Assembly (NCBI GenBank): GCA_052379645.1
Contig: JBQSYU010000001.1
Direction: 5' to 3' (one strand)
Origin: Arthrobacter_H sp030452125
Lineage (GTDB): Bacteria; Actinomycetota; Actinomycetes; Actinomycetales; Micrococcaceae
Length of the DNA: 64,000 nt
Positions 34,474 to 44,147 of this stretch are shown one piece after another (position 1 is the first letter of the stretch; each line of letters begins with the position of its first letter). The translations under genes were made by a program, and so were the position numbers. A model generated the notes under the pieces. It searched no databases. It had not been told where the DNA came from and saw only the letters and a list, made by a program, of their open reading frames with translations.

Positions 34474-34884
34474 CTAGGAGCCGGTGGCGCCCATCATCGA
34501 CTGCATCAGATCGGGGTTGGCGGACTGGTAGGTCAGCCAGAGGATCCCGGCGCTCAAGGCCAGCGAAAGGCCGCCCCAGATGACCCCGAGCTTGGCCAGG
34601 AAGCGGACCTCGTCGCTCGGCATGGGGAGTTTGTCCGTCTTGAAATCATCGGCCAGACGCCCCATCCGCATCGCCGGGGATTCGGGGACGCGTTCGGTGA
34701 GCCCGGCCAGCGTGTTGGCGGCCCAGTCGGTGCGTCCGCCCTGCAGGCGGGCGATGGTCAGATCGTGCTTGCGATCCTGACGGAGCTGGATGATGCGATC
34801 ACCATGGCGGGCCAGCAGGATGTCCTCGCCGAGATGCATCGTCCTGCCCGTTGCACGCTGCTGACGATCCGGTGCGACGCTCAT
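34474..34884 (-). CDS. Membrane-anchored protein of unknown function
   Basis: 136 residues from ATG 34884 (GGAGGG nine bases before; ATG 34890 is alternative). The N-terminal 100 residues are charged and soluble (GEDILLARHGDRIIQLRQDRKHDL), with one C-terminal membrane helix (LGVIWGGLSLALSAGILWLTY). No family recognised. It lies upstream of the frameshifted small membrane gene on the same strand, so the two may form an operon. Confidence 0.65.
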   Translation of the reverse strand: MSVAPDRQQRATGRTMHLGEDILLARHGDRIIQLRQDRKHDLTIARLQGGRTDWAANTLAGLTERVPESPAMRMGRLADDFKTDKLPMPSDEVRFLAKLGVIWGGLSLALSAGILWLTYQSANPDLMQSMMGATGS

Positions 34885-35038
34885 GACCATGCTCCCTCCG
34901 AGTGAATCGACACTCCGTGAAATTCTTCGTACTATCAAAGTACGCCGCAAATCCGCGCCGACACGGTGAAGGGCGTTGGAAGGCGAGCAAACTCACAAGG
35001 GGGTGTGGGGCGCGCCGCCCCGCGGGGAGCGCCCACGT

Positions 35039-35539
35039 TCACCGAGCGGAAAAATGCCAGATGACCCCGATGGTCCAGACCGAACCGGCGAGCGCGGCGC
35101 AACCGAATTCGATGAGTATTCCGATCCCCGTGGACTTCAGTGTCCTCACGCTGGCGCGCATCGCGGATCCCAGGTTCCGCCTCCGGGCATATTCGGCCAG
35201 GAGCAGCCCGACACCGAACCCCAGGAAGAGCCCGACGATGGGGATCAGGAACATCCCGGCAATGCCTGCGGCCACGGCGAACAGGATCGTTCCCCGGGGG
35301 ATCTGTTGGCTTTTGAGGCTGCGCCCGGTCAGGACCATCGACGCCGACCAGCCGGCCAGGGCCAGGACCATGCCCACCACCGCGCAGGTCCACGCCGCCG
35401 GGCCGCCGATGAACAGGGCCCATCCCAAGAGCGTGAGGATCGTCAGCAGGCTTCCCGGCAACACGGGATAGATCGTTCCTGCGACGGAAAAGACCAGCAA
35501 AAGGCCGGCGATGATGGTGACCAGGACCTGTGTATCCAC
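35039..35539 (-). CDS. DUF456-family membrane protein
   Basis: 166 residues from GTG 35539. Four to five membrane segments with the DUF456 pattern: IAGLLLVFSVAGTIYPVLPGSLLTILTLLGWALF, AAWTCAVVGMVLALAGW, and the Gly-rich IAGMFLIPIVGLFLGFGVGLLLAEY. Function unknown. It follows the lipoprotein gene by 43 bp on the same strand. Confidence 0.85.
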   Translation of the reverse strand: MDTQVLVTIIAGLLLVFSVAGTIYPVLPGSLLTILTLLGWALFIGGPAAWTCAVVGMVLALAGWSASMVLTGRSLKSQQIPRGTILFAVAAGIAGMFLIPIVGLFLGFGVGLLLAEYARRRNLGSAMRASVRTLKSTGIGILIEFGCAALAGSVWTIGVIWHFSAR

Positions 35540-35582
35540 GGTCCTAGTCTGCCAGCATCACCGGCCCGGAAACGTCTCGATC

Positions 35583-36347
35583 CTAGAGGTTGATCTTGAC
35601 GTCGGCGTCCTTACGCAGCTTCTTCACCAGTGTCTGGGTGGCTTCGTTCTCCTTCTGCTGGACGAGCTGCTGCTTCAGCTGGGACTTGGCGTCCTTGTAC
35701 TTGGGCATCTCCGGGGCGTCCTCACCGGATTTGCCCTGCTGCTTCTGGGCGTCCTCGGCCTTCTTATAGGCGGCCTTCAGCTCCTTTTCGCTGGGTTCGA
35801 AGGGACCGGCTTCCTTCTCGATGTAGCCTTCGACCTCGACCTGCTGCTTGATCTGCTTATCAACGGTCTTGCGCTCCATGCCCTGCTTCTTCAGGGCGGC
35901 CAGGAACTCCTTCTTATCCATCTGCTGGGACTTCGCCGCTTCGGTCAGCGCCTTGTCCATCTGCCTTTCGGTGGCTTTCACGCCGGCTGTCCTGGCCTTC
36001 TGGATCAGCAGTTCGGTGCCGACCATGCCGTCGGCGACCTGCTTCTTCATCTCCGTCTGGTCGGAGAGGTCCTGGCCGGACATCTGTGCCTGCATGGCCG
36101 CCTGCTGGAACTGGCTCTCGTAGACACGGGTGAACTCCTTCTTGGAGATGTCCTTGTCATTCACCGTGGCCACGACATCGGGAATGCCCTTCAGGTCCGG
36201 CGAGGGGGCGGCCGCCTGCTCACTGGACTGCGAGGAGGGTGCCGCGGACGAGCCATCGGCTTCTTCATTGCCGCCGCTACCGCAGGCAGTGACCAGGGAA
36301 AGCGACCCCACCAGTGCCAGTGCGGCCAGCATCTTCTTCTTGTTCAC
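35583..36347 (-). CDS. SurA-N-domain lipoprotein (secreted chaperone-like)
   Basis: 254 residues from GTG 36347, fixed by a perfect CAGGAGGT. A lipoprotein signal (MNKKKMLAALALVGSLSLVTAC) has the lipobox Cys22. A Ser/Ala/Glu-rich linker follows to about 50, then a SurA/trigger-factor-like helical domain (VVATVNDKDISKKEFTRVYESQFQQ). The rest is highly charged and helical, and the PpiC parvulin domain is missing. Probably an extracytoplasmic folding factor anchored to the membrane. Confidence 0.85.
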   Translation of the reverse strand: MNKKKMLAALALVGSLSLVTACGSGGNEEADGSSAAPSSQSSEQAAAPSPDLKGIPDVVATVNDKDISKKEFTRVYESQFQQAAMQAQMSGQDLSDQTEMKKQVADGMVGTELLIQKARTAGVKATERQMDKALTEAAKSQQMDKKEFLAALKKQGMERKTVDKQIKQQVEVEGYIEKEAGPFEPSEKELKAAYKKAEDAQKQQGKSGEDAPEMPKYKDAKSQLKQQLVQQKENEATQTLVKKLRKDADVKINL

Positions 36348-36527
36348 GTGCTACCTCCTGAGGATTTTGAATCTTGTCGAGGCTAGCAATGCGACCTGAA
36401 CGTCCACTGAAGATCGCCCCCTCCACGGCAGATTTATGCTCTGGGCCAACTTCCGGCCCCTCCGGGCGGGGCCGGTTCTCCGCCGTGGCTGCTCCTCGCC
36501 GACGGCGGAACCAGCCCGCAACCATCG

Positions 36528-36542
36528 GATTGTTGAACAATC
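36528..36542. promoter_or_regulatory. Operator candidate upstream of pxpA
   Basis: Perfect inverted repeat GATTGTT-G-AACAATC, 50 bp before the pxpA start, in an otherwise GC-rich gap. The core GT-TGA-AC form suits GntR-family operators; the GntR gene is last in the same operon. Confidence 0.5.
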
Positions 36543-36591
36543 ATTGTCTCTGGTGCATGCTGGTCGGACCAGCAACCGGACGGAGACCACG

Positions 36592-37350
36592 GTGCCCACC
36601 ATCGACCTGAACAGCGACGTCGGCGAATCCTTCGGCGAGTGGAGCAAGGGCGACGATGCCGCCATGTTCCGCTCCGTCACCAGCGCCAATGTCGCCTGCG
36701 GCTTCCATGCCGGCGACCCCTCCACCATGGGCCGGACGTGCCGCGATGCCGTGGCTGCCGGAGTAGGCATCGGGGCCCATGTCTCCTATCAGGACCTGGC
36801 CGGCTTCGGCCGCCGCTTCGTGGACTGCTCCCCCGTCCAACTGGCCGACGACATCCTGTACCAGCTCGGGGCCCTCGATGCGGTGGCCCGTGCGGCCGGT
36901 GGTTCCATCAGCTACGTCAAACCCCATGGCGCCCTCTACAACGCCATCGTCCACCACCGTGAGCACGCCGAGGCCGTCGTCGACGCGGTCAAGGCCTTCG
37001 GCAACGATCTGCCCCTGCTCCTGCTGCCCGGATCCGTGGCACTGGAACGCGCCGAATCCGCCGGATTGCGTCCGGTCATCGAGGCCTTCGCGGACCGTGC
37101 CTATGATTCCGACGGGTCGCTGGTCCCGCGCCGCGAAGAAGGGGCCGTGCTCCACGATGCGGCAGCCATCAGCACCAACATGGTCCGGCTGGCCACCCGG
37201 GGCACCCTGACGGCCCGGGACGGCTCGACGTTGTCGATCCCCGCCGAGAGCATCTGCCTGCACGGCGACACCACCGGAGCCGTCGAACTCGCGGGCGCGG
37301 TCCGCCGGGGACTGGAGGAGGCAGGCGTGGACATCCGGCCGTTCGCATGA
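36592..37350 (+). CDS. pxpA: 5-oxoprolinase subunit PxpA (LamB/YcsF family)
   Basis: Part of the bacterial ATP-dependent 5-oxoprolinase that opens 5-oxoproline to glutamate. 252 residues from GTG 36592 (CGGAGA upstream). Signature: IDLNSDVGESFGEWSKGDD at the N-terminus, SANVACGFHAGDPSTM, and VKPHGALYN, ending CLHGDTTGAVELA. The stop overlaps the next ATG. The product glutamate links this operon to proline use by PutA. Confidence 0.95.
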   Translation: MPTIDLNSDVGESFGEWSKGDDAAMFRSVTSANVACGFHAGDPSTMGRTCRDAVAAGVGIGAHVSYQDLAGFGRRFVDCSPVQLADDILYQLGALDAVARAAGGSISYVKPHGALYNAIVHHREHAEAVVDAVKAFGNDLPLLLLPGSVALERAESAGLRPVIEAFADRAYDSDGSLVPRREEGAVLHDAAAISTNMVRLATRGTLTARDGSTLSIPAESICLHGDTTGAVELAGAVRRGLEEAGVDIRPFA

Positions 37351-38972
37351 GGACGACGGCGCTGCGTTGGGCCGGCACGCGCACCCTCCTGGTCGAAGTC
37401 GGCACGCTGGAGGACGTCGTGGCCCTCCACCGCCGGTTGACCGATGCTCCGTTGCCCGGACAGATCGAGGTGCTCGCCGCGGCATCCACCGTGATGCTCG
37501 CCTTCGACACCCGCGCCCACGCCCTGGCGGCCCCCGCCGCCCTGGACCGGTTGGATGACGGGCCGTCGACCACGGTGGGCGGACGCGAGATCACCGTGGA
37601 CGTGGTGTACGACGGCGATGACCTCGCCGAGGTCGCCCGGATGACCGGACTGGGCGCCGACGGGGTCATCGCCGCCCACACGGCCCAGCTCTGGACGGCC
37701 GCCTTCGGTGGTTTCGCGCCGGGTTTCGCCTACCTCCACGGGGACGACGCGTCCTTGGAGGTGCCGCGTCGGCAGTCCCCACGCACGGCCGTGCCGGCCG
37801 GATCGGTGGCCGTGGCGGGGAGGTTCTCGGCCATCTACCCGGCCCGGTCCCCGGGTGGGTGGCAGCTGATCGGCCGCACGCAGGCCGTGATGTGGGATCT
37901 GGACCGGGACCCTCCGGCGCTGGTCCGGCCCGGGGACCGGGTCCGCTACCGTGCCGTCCGTGAACTCGTTGAGCTCCACCCGACGGCCGGCACCCCCACC
38001 CCACGGGCCGAAGACACCGGAGGCGCCGAGGCCTCCGACACCTCCCTTCTTGTTCTTTCCCCGGGACCGCAGTCCCTGATCCAGGATCTGGGCCGCCCGG
38101 GGCTGGGCGATCTCGGGGTTCCGGCGGCAGGTGCCGCCGATACCGCCTCGGCCCGGCAGGCCAACCGGCTGGTGGGAAACCCTGCCCACGCGGCGGTGGT
38201 CGAAACCCTGGTGGGAGGACTGCGGATCCAGGCCTGCGGCGAGCTGACGCTGTCCTTGACCGGTGCCGCCGAGACGGCGACGGTCTCCGGACCCCACGGC
38301 CGACGGCCCGTGGCGGCCCGCGCACCCTTCGCCCTCCACGATCACGAGGTCCTCACGGTGCAGGCCCCGACCAGCGGATTACGCAGCTACCTCGCGGTCC
38401 GCGGCGGGCTGGTGGCCGAGGCGGTGCTGGGCAGCCGTTCGGCGGACACGTTATCGGGCCTCGGCCCGGCACCACTGGTGTCCGGCACCTCGGTGCCGGT
38501 CGCTTCCGTGGCCCGCGGGCATATCGTCACCCACCCCGAACCCTCCGTCCTGCCCCGGCCCCGGGAGGGCACCGTAAATCTGCGCATCACCTCCGGCCCC
38601 CGGGCCGACTGGTTCGCCCCTGACGCCATCGATGCCCTCTGCCGCCACCCATGGTCCGCCGGAAGCCAGTCGAACCGGGTCGGGCTCCGCCTGGAGACCG
38701 GCGACCGGCAAACCCCCGTGGAACGCATCCGGACCGGCGAGCTGTCCAGCGAAGGCACGGCCACCGGCTCCCTGCAGGTTCCCCCCTCGGGGCTGCCCGT
38801 CCTCTTCCTCACCGACCATCCCGTCACCGGCGGGTACCCGGTGATCGCCGTCGTCGTCCCCGAGGACCTGCCGGCCGCAGCCCAGGTTCCCCCGGGTACG
38901 TCCATCCGCTTCACCGTGGTGGACCCCGACACCCTGCTGCCCCGACCACCAGCCAGGAGCCGGGAGCCATGA
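37347..38972 (+). CDS. 5-oxoprolinase PxpB-PxpC fusion
   Basis: 541 residues. Residues 1-210 are the PxpB/KipI half (AAFGGFAPGFAYLHGDD, then RQSPRTAVPAGSVAVAG, and SPGGWQLIGRT). After an acidic/Pro linker (210-235), residues 236-535 are the PxpC/KipA half (SPGPQSLIQDLGRPGLGDLGVPAAGAAD and SQSNRVGLRLETGD). Most bacteria encode these as two genes; the fusion is known in some actinobacteria. ATG 37347 overlaps the pxpA stop. Confidence 0.93.
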   Translation: MRTTALRWAGTRTLLVEVGTLEDVVALHRRLTDAPLPGQIEVLAAASTVMLAFDTRAHALAAPAALDRLDDGPSTTVGGREITVDVVYDGDDLAEVARMTGLGADGVIAAHTAQLWTAAFGGFAPGFAYLHGDDASLEVPRRQSPRTAVPAGSVAVAGRFSAIYPARSPGGWQLIGRTQAVMWDLDRDPPALVRPGDRVRYRAVRELVELHPTAGTPTPRAEDTGGAEASDTSLLVLSPGPQSLIQDLGRPGLGDLGVPAAGAADTASARQANRLVGNPAHAAVVETLVGGLRIQACGELTLSLTGAAETATVSGPHGRRPVAARAPFALHDHEVLTVQAPTSGLRSYLAVRGGLVAEAVLGSRSADTLSGLGPAPLVSGTSVPVASVARGHIVTHPEPSVLPRPREGTVNLRITSGPRADWFAPDAIDALCRHPWSAGSQSNRVGLRLETGDRQTPVERIRTGELSSEGTATGSLQVPPSGLPVLFLTDHPVTGGYPVIAVVVPEDLPAAAQVPPGTSIRFTVVDPDTLLPRPPARSREP

Positions 38973-39700
38973 CGCCTCCAGTTCATGAGCACGACGGCGC
39001 TGGCTCCCGTCACGCCCACACGGGGGCGTGGATCGCCGCGGTCCTTCGCCGGCGGATCGCAGCGGGCCTGCTGACCCCGGGGTCGAAGCTCTCCGAGCAG
39101 AAGCTCTCGGTGGAGCTCGGTGTCTCGCGCAACACCCTGCGGGAAGCCTTCGGGACACTCGTCGCCGAATCGGTGGTGGTGCGGATCCCCAACCGCGGGG
39201 TCTTCGTGGCCTCCCCCGGAGCCGAGGACGTCCGGGAGATCTACCGGGTGCGCCGGGTGATCGAACCCTCCGCCGTCCTGTGGGGCACCCCTGCGGAACG
39301 GGAACTGGAAGCCATGGACGCCATCGTCCGCCGGGCCGCGGAGGCCCGGGACGCCGGGTCGGTGCCCGGGATGGCTGACGCGAACCAGGCCCTGCATCAA
39401 GCGGTCATCGCCCTGACCGGAAGCCAGACGCTCCAGGTGCTCATGGACCGGGTGCTGGCCCGGATGAGACTGGTCTTCCACACCATGTCCACGACGCCGG
39501 ATTTCCATCCGCACTACGTGGAACGCAATATCGGCCTCGTGGCCTGCCTGCGGGCCGGCCGGCCGGAGGAGGCGGCCCGGATGCTGCGCGATGGCCTCGA
39601 TGCCGCCGAGGGGGAAATCCTGGCCCGCATCGAGGCCCGGGCCCCCGATCCGGAGGTCCGCCATCGCGCAGTGCCGGTCACGCCAATACGAAATAAATAG
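38969..39700 (+). CDS. GntR/FCD-family regulator of the pxp operon
   Basis: 243 residues. The N-terminal winged HTH (RRRIAAGLLTPGSKLSEQKLSVELGVSRNTLREAFGTL, split over three helices) is followed by an FCD ligand domain (IYRVRRVIEPSAV; ANQALHQAVIALTGSQ) with the metal-site His residues. The ATG overlaps the PxpBC stop, so it is co-transcribed and likely autoregulated, probably through the dyad at 36528. Confidence 0.92.
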   Translation: MTPPVHEHDGAGSRHAHTGAWIAAVLRRRIAAGLLTPGSKLSEQKLSVELGVSRNTLREAFGTLVAESVVVRIPNRGVFVASPGAEDVREIYRVRRVIEPSAVLWGTPAERELEAMDAIVRRAAEARDAGSVPGMADANQALHQAVIALTGSQTLQVLMDRVLARMRLVFHTMSTTPDFHPHYVERNIGLVACLRAGRPEEAARMLRDGLDAAEGEILARIEARAPDPEVRHRAVPVTPIRNK

Positions 39701-39703
39701 GTC

Positions 39704-39719
39704 TATCAAATAATTGATA
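39704..39719. promoter_or_regulatory. AT-rich inverted repeat between the GntR and FHA genes
   Basis: TATCAA-N4-TTGATA inside a 60-bp AT-rich island (39680-39740). It is positioned to serve as promoter or operator for the FHA gene, or as a second GntR site. The role is inferred. Confidence 0.35.
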
Positions 39720-39823
39720 ACTAGAATATCGTACTACTTGAGACGAACGCAGTCCCACACCAGACCTGACTCACCCGGAGCAGGCACCGAAATTTCGTCC
39801 GCGACCGAAGAGGAAGTTTTGCG

Positions 39824-40982
39824 ATGTCACAGGAAGCCAGCACGCCACAGGAATCCGGAGCAAACCAGGTCAGCGACTGGTCGGATCTGGGCCAGCAGTT
39901 GTGGTCCTATCTCACCGGACGCGGCGCAGCCGTGAACTACACGCTCGTTGACATGACCGTCGAAGTCCCCCGGGACATCGGTCCGGACGCACCTCGTGCG
40001 ACCTGGAAGTTCGACGGCACGCTGCGGGTCACCACCAGCGATGATCAGGCCGTCGGCTCGGACCCCCACCGGGATCGGTGATGATCCGATGAGACTGGAT
40101 ATGGACCTCGCCTTCTCAGTCACCGTCCCGGCGACCGATACCGAGCCGGAGTCCACGGTGAACGGAACCATGAAGGCCAACGGGACCGAGGTGGTCATCA
40201 GCACCGACACCCCCGATCTGTACCGGATCGGTCCGCGTGCCGATCTGCGCTCGGTCAGGGGATTCGCCAAGGAGCTCAGCGAGTGGGGCCTGAGTGTTTC
40301 ACTGGCTTCACCCGAAGGGACCATCGTGTCGCTGGGAGCCGTCAAGGCCAATGCCGCACAGCGGCTACTCACCAGATCGGCCCACATCCGGCCGGGAAAG
40401 GACGGGACTTGGTCCGCGCTGCTCCGCGGTTCCCCGGGCGATCCCGCACAGAGCCTGGTTCCCCCGGGAACACCCTTCCCGCTCTCGCCCACGTTCCAGC
40501 GCAACTACCGGATGCGACCGACGACGACCCACTACACCTATGGTGGCGGCCGCCCACGGTTGATCTTCGTGAAGGACGGCGAAGCCTGGGACGGGCGCCC
40601 GGCGCAGGTCTTCGACCTGAGCGTAGAAACCACGGTGATCGGCGGCAACGCCGAGGCCGAACTCCGGCTACCGCAGACCAGCGATGCCCATGCCACCATC
40701 ACCCACTCCACGGATGATGAGTACATCCTCACGGCCACCTCACCGGTGACCGGCAGCACCCGGTTGCCGGAGGGTGGCTCCTACACGTTGCGTACCGGCG
40801 CCCGCATCGGCATCGGCCCCTGGCGGCTGGTCTTCGTCCGCGAGGAATATGCCGACCATGGTCGCCCCCATGGCGGTCGGCAAGGCGGCGAGTTGGCCTA
40901 CCAGAAGCCGCAGTACGATCACCGGTATGGAGCGGTCGAACACGACGCAATCTACGGACTGGGAGACCCGCGCGAGGACTAG
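39824..40982 (+). pseudogene. FHA-domain protein gene with a +1 frameshift
   Basis: From ATG 39824 the frame encodes LGQQLWSYLTGRGAAVNYTLVDMTVEVPRD and stops at 40081. The +1 frame continues without break to 40982 (MRLDMDLAFSVTV ... DLSVETTVIGGNAEAELRLPQTSDAHATI ... GRPHGGRQGGE), ending in an FHA phosphothreonine-binding domain. The switch falls at C5 (40063-40067): one C fewer restores about 385 residues. The total of 1159 nt is 3n+1. A second gene starting at ATG 40089 is less likely because no ribosome site is seen. FHA proteins read Ser/Thr kinase signals; no kinase is nearby. Confidence 0.75.
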
Positions 40983-41084
40983 CCCCGGGTGCCTCGCCAC
41001 GCATGGCGCGGCGAGGCACCGGACATGCCCCACGACCCCGGCGGTGGTGTCGCGTGGACTCATTTGAACGGTACCCTCGAGCAT

Positions 41085-42542
41085 GTGAAGTTTCTCAATG
41101 ACGTCAACCCGTCCCATGACCTGACCTATAACGACACCTTCATGGTGCCCTCGCGTTCGGCCATCGCCTCACGCACGAGCGTGGACCTGACCACCCCCGA
41201 CGGCATCGGAACCTCGATCCCGTTGGTGGTGTCCAACATGACCGCCGTCGCCGGACGGCGCATGGCGGAAACCGTGGCCCGTCGCGGAGGCATCGCGATC
41301 CTGCCCCAGGACATCAGCCGGGAGGCGGTCGACGACATGGTCGGCCAGGTCAAGGGCGCCCATACCGTCTTCGAAACCCCGATCACCGTCCAGACCACCG
41401 ATTCCGTCTCGACCGCCCTGTCCCTGCTGGGGAAGCGGTCCCACGGGGCCGCCGTCGTCCTCAACGGCCACGAGCCGGTGGGCATCGTCACCCTGGGCGA
41501 CTGCCAGGAGGTCGACCGCTTTGCCCGCATCTCCGAGGTGATGAGCGAGAACATCGTCACCGCTTCGGTCGACGAGGACCCGCGCGCCGTCTTCGATACG
41601 ATCGCCGAACGCCATCTGTCCATGGTTCCCATGCTCGAGGACGGCCGGCTGGCCGGGGTGCTGACCCGCAAGGGCATCCTGCGCTCGACCATCTACTCCC
41701 CCGCCGTCGACCCGCAGGGCCGGCTCATGGTCGGTGGCGCCGTGGGCATCAACGGGGACGTGGGGGCCAAGACCACCAGCCTGCTCGAATCCGGCGTCGA
41801 CGTCCTCGTCGTGGACACCGCCCACGGCCACCAGGAGAAGATGATCGAGGCGCTGCCGCAGGTCACCGCCGCCCGGGATGAATTCGCCGAACGCACCGGC
41901 CGTCGGCTGAAGGTCGTGGCCGGGAACGTCGTGGCCGCCGAGGGGGTGACCGATCTGGTCTCCGCCGGGGCGGACATCCTGAAGGTCGGCGTCGGCCCGG
42001 GGGCCATGTGCACCACCCGCATGATGACCGGGGTGGGACGCCCCCAGTTCTCGGCCGTGCTCGAATGCGCGCAGGCTGCCCACGAATCGGGGGCCGAAGT
42101 CTGGGCCGACGGCGGGGTGAAGTACCCGCGCGACGTCGCCCTGGCCCTGGCCGCGGGCGCCGCCAGCGTCATGATCGGCTCCTGGTTCGCCGGAACCCAC
42201 GAATCCGCGGGCGACCTGGTGGTGGACCCCCACGGCCGCTCCTATAAGGAAAGCTTCGGGATGGCCTCCGCCCGTGCCGTGCAGAACCGTACCAAGAGGC
42301 AGTCGGCCTTCGACCGGGCCCGTTCGGGACTATTTGAGGAAGGCATCTCGCATTCGCGGATGTACCTCGACCCGGCGCGTCCCGGGGTGGAGGACCTGGT
42401 TGATTCGATCATTTCCGGCGTCCGTTCCTCCTTCACCTACGCGGGAGCCGAGTCGATCGCCAGGTTCCGCGAACGTGCCGTCGTCGGCGTGCAGTCCAGC
42501 GCCGGCTATGAGGAAGGCCGTCCCCGCGAAACCTCCTGGTAG
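41085..42542 (+). CDS. guaB1: GuaB1-type IMP dehydrogenase-related protein (GMP reductase)
   Basis: 485 residues from GTG 41085. TIM barrel with a CBS pair inserted at about 95-200. Catalytic Cys309 lies in VGPGAMCTTRMMTG, and the flap follows SYKESFGMASARAVQ. The GuaB1 group was shown in mycobacteria/actinobacteria to reduce GMP to IMP (purine salvage) rather than oxidise IMP. Single gene, with a hairpin 34 bp after its stop. Confidence 0.92.
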   Translation: MKFLNDVNPSHDLTYNDTFMVPSRSAIASRTSVDLTTPDGIGTSIPLVVSNMTAVAGRRMAETVARRGGIAILPQDISREAVDDMVGQVKGAHTVFETPITVQTTDSVSTALSLLGKRSHGAAVVLNGHEPVGIVTLGDCQEVDRFARISEVMSENIVTASVDEDPRAVFDTIAERHLSMVPMLEDGRLAGVLTRKGILRSTIYSPAVDPQGRLMVGGAVGINGDVGAKTTSLLESGVDVLVVDTAHGHQEKMIEALPQVTAARDEFAERTGRRLKVVAGNVVAAEGVTDLVSAGADILKVGVGPGAMCTTRMMTGVGRPQFSAVLECAQAAHESGAEVWADGGVKYPRDVALALAAGAASVMIGSWFAGTHESAGDLVVDPHGRSYKESFGMASARAVQNRTKRQSAFDRARSGLFEEGISHSRMYLDPARPGVEDLVDSIISGVRSSFTYAGAESIARFRERAVVGVQSSAGYEEGRPRETSW

Positions 42543-42575
42543 CCACCCGCTCCGGGCCGCCGGCCGGATGCGGGC

Positions 42576-42594
42576 CCACGGGCTTGACCCGTGG
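42576..42594 (+). terminator. Hairpin after guaB1
   Basis: CCACGGG-CTTGA-CCCGTGG, a perfect 7-bp stem between guaB1 and the ABC genes. No U-run; it also lies only 17 bp before the next start, so it could act in either role. Confidence 0.4.
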
Positions 42595-42610
42595 CCCCGG
42601 CAGGGATCTC

Positions 42611-43417
42611 ATGGGTTCCATGGGCACTGAGGCACCAGCCATCGAAGTCGACGACCTGGTGGTCCGTCGCGGCCGGACCGTGGTCCTGGACGGACTGGGG
42701 TTCTCGGTCGGTTCCGGGGACGTGGTGGGGTTGCTTGGCCCCAGCGGCTGCGGGAAGTCGACCCTGCTGCGCAGCATCGTCGGAACCCAGCTGGTCCACG
42801 GCGGGAGTGTCCGGGTCCTCGGCGAGCCGGCCGGTTCCCGGCAGCTCCGCCGCCGGGTCAGCTACATGACCCAATCGCTGAGCATCTATGACGATCTCAC
42901 GGTGCGGCAGAACCTCGAATACTTCCGCAAGGTCCTCGTCGCCCCCGGCGGGGACACCGACCGGGTGCTGGAGCTGACGGATCTGGCCGGTTCGGCCCAT
43001 GAGGTCACCGAAAACCTCTCGGGTGGCCAGCGCAGCCGGGTTTCGCTGGCGGTGGCCCTGCTCGGGGACCCCGAGGTGATGATCCTGGATGAGCCCACCG
43101 TCGGACTCGATCCCGTGCTGCGGGCGGACCTCTGGTCCCTCTTCCGGCAATTGGCCGCGGACGGGGCCACCCTGCTGATCTCCAGCCATGTGATGGATGA
43201 GGCGACCCGGTGCGACCGGTTGCTGCTGATGCGCGAGGGCAGGTTCATTGCCGACGATTCCCCCGCCGGACTGCTGCGGAGCACGGGAACCGGGACCACC
43301 GAGGAGGCCTTCCTGACCCTGATCGCCGCCAACGACCCGCCGGCCACGGCCACCCCGCGGACCCGCGGACGGCATCGCCGGGCCCCGGCCGGTCAGGCCC
43401 CGGGAGGCAACCGGTGA
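42611..43417 (+). CDS. ABC transporter ATP-binding protein
   Basis: 268 residues from ATG 42611 (ATG 42620 alternative). Walker A GPSGCGKST, Q-loop YMTQSLSIYDDLT, signature NLSGGQRSRVSLAVAL, Walker B VMILDEPTVGLDP and H-loop SSHVMDEA are all present. Belongs to the ABC-2 exporter group (drug or polymer export). Its stop overlaps the permease GTG. The last 30 residues are basic, Pro/Arg-rich. Confidence 0.92.
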   Translation: MGSMGTEAPAIEVDDLVVRRGRTVVLDGLGFSVGSGDVVGLLGPSGCGKSTLLRSIVGTQLVHGGSVRVLGEPAGSRQLRRRVSYMTQSLSIYDDLTVRQNLEYFRKVLVAPGGDTDRVLELTDLAGSAHEVTENLSGGQRSRVSLAVALLGDPEVMILDEPTVGLDPVLRADLWSLFRQLAADGATLLISSHVMDEATRCDRLLLMREGRFIADDSPAGLLRSTGTGTTEEAFLTLIAANDPPATATPRTRGRHRRAPAGQAPGGNR

Positions 43418-44147
43418 GCCCCTCGGGCACCTGGGCGACCGCCGGACGCGTCCTGGCGCAGATCCTTCATGATCCACGCACGATCGCCCTCCTGCTGGTC
43501 GTCCCGAGCCTCCTGATCGGCCTGGTGGCCTGGATCTTCTCCGAGACCGACGTCTTCAGCACCATCGGGCCGGCCCTCATCGCGATGTTCCCGTTCATCG
43601 TCATGTTCCTGGTGGCGAGCATCAGCACGCTGCGCGAACGTCGTTCCGGGACCCTTGAACGGCTGTTGACCATGCCCCTGGGCAAGGGGTCCTTCGTGCT
43701 CGGCTACGCGTTGGCCTTCGGTCTGCTCGCGGTGGCGCAGACGGCGATCGCCGTGGCATTCTCGATCTGGGTCTGCGGTCTGGAGATCAACGGCCGGCTC
43801 TGGCTGCTCTTCCTGGTCGCGGTGGCCGATGCCCTGCTGGGCACCGCCCTGGGCCTGCTGGCCAGTGCCTTTGCCCGCACCGAGTTCCAGGTCGTGCAGT
43901 TCATGCCTGCCTTCGTCTTCCCGCAGATCCTCCTGGGGGACTCTTCCTGCCCCGCGCCCAGCTCCCGGACGTGCTGGAAACGATCGGGGACTGGCTGCCG
44001 CTCTCCCACGCCATGGACGCCCTGACCGCCGTGGCCACCGGTGACGAGGACTCCGGCTACATCGTGGTGCGGACCCTGTTCATCGGGGCGTGGATCGTCG
44101 GTTCCATCGTCCTGGGTTCGATCACCCTGCGCCGCCGCACGCCCTAG
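43414..44147 (+). pseudogene. ABC-2 type permease with a 1-base frameshift
   Basis: From GTG 43414 (GGGAGG upstream) the frame encodes five membrane segments (TIALLLVVPSLLIGLVAWIF, the ABC-2 motif STLRERRSGTLERLLTMPLGKGSFVLGY split over it) up to FVFPQILL at about 43934. It then goes out of frame and ends at 44025. The frame two bases on reads GLFLPRAQLPDVLETIGDWLPLSHAMDAL and a last helix to TAG 44147, exactly the expected permease end. One base is missing at G5 (43935-43939). It overlaps the convergent Lrp gene by 4 bp. Confidence 0.82.

Noticed and set aside
40089..40982. Calling the second half of the FHA region a separate intact gene
   Set aside because: No ribosome site before ATG 40089, and the upstream frame ends in the middle of the same kind of beta-rich domain; a C5 slip explains it better.
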